This document shows positions 63,652 to 64,000 of a stretch of DNA of 64,000 nt, in pieces (within the stretch, counting starts at the first letter, position 1; each line of letters opens with the position of its first letter). This DNA is from Chryseobacterium sp. Leaf394 (GTDB lineage: Bacteria; Bacteroidota; Bacteroidia; Flavobacteriales; Weeksellaceae): the NCBI RefSeq assembly GCF_001424105.1, contig NZ_LMQH01000010.1, positions 93,906 to 157,905 of the forward strand. The letters are read 5' to 3'. The position numbers and the translations under genes are program-made. The notes under the pieces are model-generated. The model was not told the origin of the DNA. It saw only the letters and a program-made list of their open reading frames with translations, and ran no database searches.

Positions 63652-64000
63652 ATGAATAAATTTCACATTATATTTTTCGTCTTGATTTCGCAGATCTTTT
63701 TTAGCCAAAATGTTCTTCTTAATAAGGTGGAAAAGGTAAATGACAATACTGATAAATCTTTTTCTTTACTTTCAGAAAACAGTAAAAATGCTGAGTATTT
63801 GGGAGAAATTGAAGTAAGGGGCTTTTCCATTGATGATGCAGCAGTATTTTCTTCTATTTACAAAAAGGCAAAAGAAATCGGTGCAAATTCTTATTCGGTA
63901 AAACCTTTTGAGACCATTGATGGTTCGCCTTCGAAGTTTGATCCGGGGCATTACAGATTGAATCTGTATTTTCTGAATAAAGATGCTGCTCCGAAAAAAA
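63652..64000 (+). CDS. Secreted protein, 3' partial
   Basis: A frame from ATG 63652 stays open for 116 codons to the end of the window. It begins with a signal peptide (FFVLISQIFFSQ). The mature part so far has a YLGEIEVRGFSIDDAAVFSSIYKKAKEIGANSY block, which resembles the dodecin-like or YbjQ-like small beta/alpha repeats only loosely. No family is assigned. It begins 10 bases after rfbD, so they may be co-expressed. Confidence 0.65.
   Translation, partial: MNKFHIIFFVLISQIFFSQNVLLNKVEKVNDNTDKSFSLLSENSKNAEYLGEIEVRGFSIDDAAVFSSIYKKAKEIGANSYSVKPFETIDGSPSKFDPGHYRLNLYFLNKDAAPKK

Overview
The window looks like a chromosomal segment of a Weeksellaceae bacterium (Bacteroidota, class Flavobacteriia), most likely Chryseobacterium or a close relative. 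The reasons are the AT-rich coding sequence, several Bacteroidota-type promoters (TTG, about 20 bases, TAnnTTTG), a type IX secretion C-terminal sorting domain, DUF6089 followed by uppS, bamA and two ompH genes, and above all a flexirubin-type pigment cluster. Genus and product are inferred from gene content; no database search was possible.

Region 1 (1-8529, + strand) opens inside a tyrosine ammonia-lyase. A FabG-type reductase, a ketosynthase, an ACP, an LpxL-like acyltransferase, a CrtI-like FAD oxidoreductase and a C45-type acyltransferase lipoprotein follow. Region 2 (8973-25483, mostly - strand) continues the cluster: glycosyltransferase-DUF2062, a small secreted protein, a FabZ-like dehydratase, a lipoprotein, a LolA-like carrier, a polysaccharide deacetylase, a WG-repeat protein, a chain-length-factor-like ketosynthase with its active partner, a second ACP, a truncated ketosynthase-like protein, a third ketosynthase, a thioesterase, an ABC exporter pair and a BtrH-like acyltransferase. 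Region 3 (25725-29041, + strand) is an M16 peptidase and a small protein. Region 4 (29144-36827, - strand) holds two unequal hotdog proteins, DarB, DarA and a 1217-residue MMPL exporter fused to a PlsC domain. Together these could make a 4-coumarate-primed aryl polyene, make a 2,5-dialkylresorcinol, join them as an ester and move the pigment to the outer membrane.

Region 5 (36975-56579) is surface polysaccharide and housekeeping: membrane proteins of the EpsG type, a large secreted FISUMP/T9SS protein, topA, an alpha/beta hydrolase, a beta-propeller glycosidase-like protein, an arginase-fold protein without its metal ligands, a GT2, a WecA-like initiating transferase, a Wza-like lipoprotein and a Wzc-like tyrosine kinase ending in a Gly-Tyr repeat. 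Region 6 (56890-64000) is envelope biogenesis: DUF6089 barrel, uppS, bamA, two Skp/OmpH chaperones, a thioesterase, a dTDP-rhamnose reductase and the start of a secreted protein.

The intergenic DNA is unusually structured. There are four copies of a large imperfect palindrome around the cluster's ACP and KS genes, three copies of a non-coding element with conserved ends and a variable centre, a GAACCCT...AGGGTTC repeat array, and several strong terminators. No tRNA, rRNA, CRISPR array or intact insertion sequence was seen.
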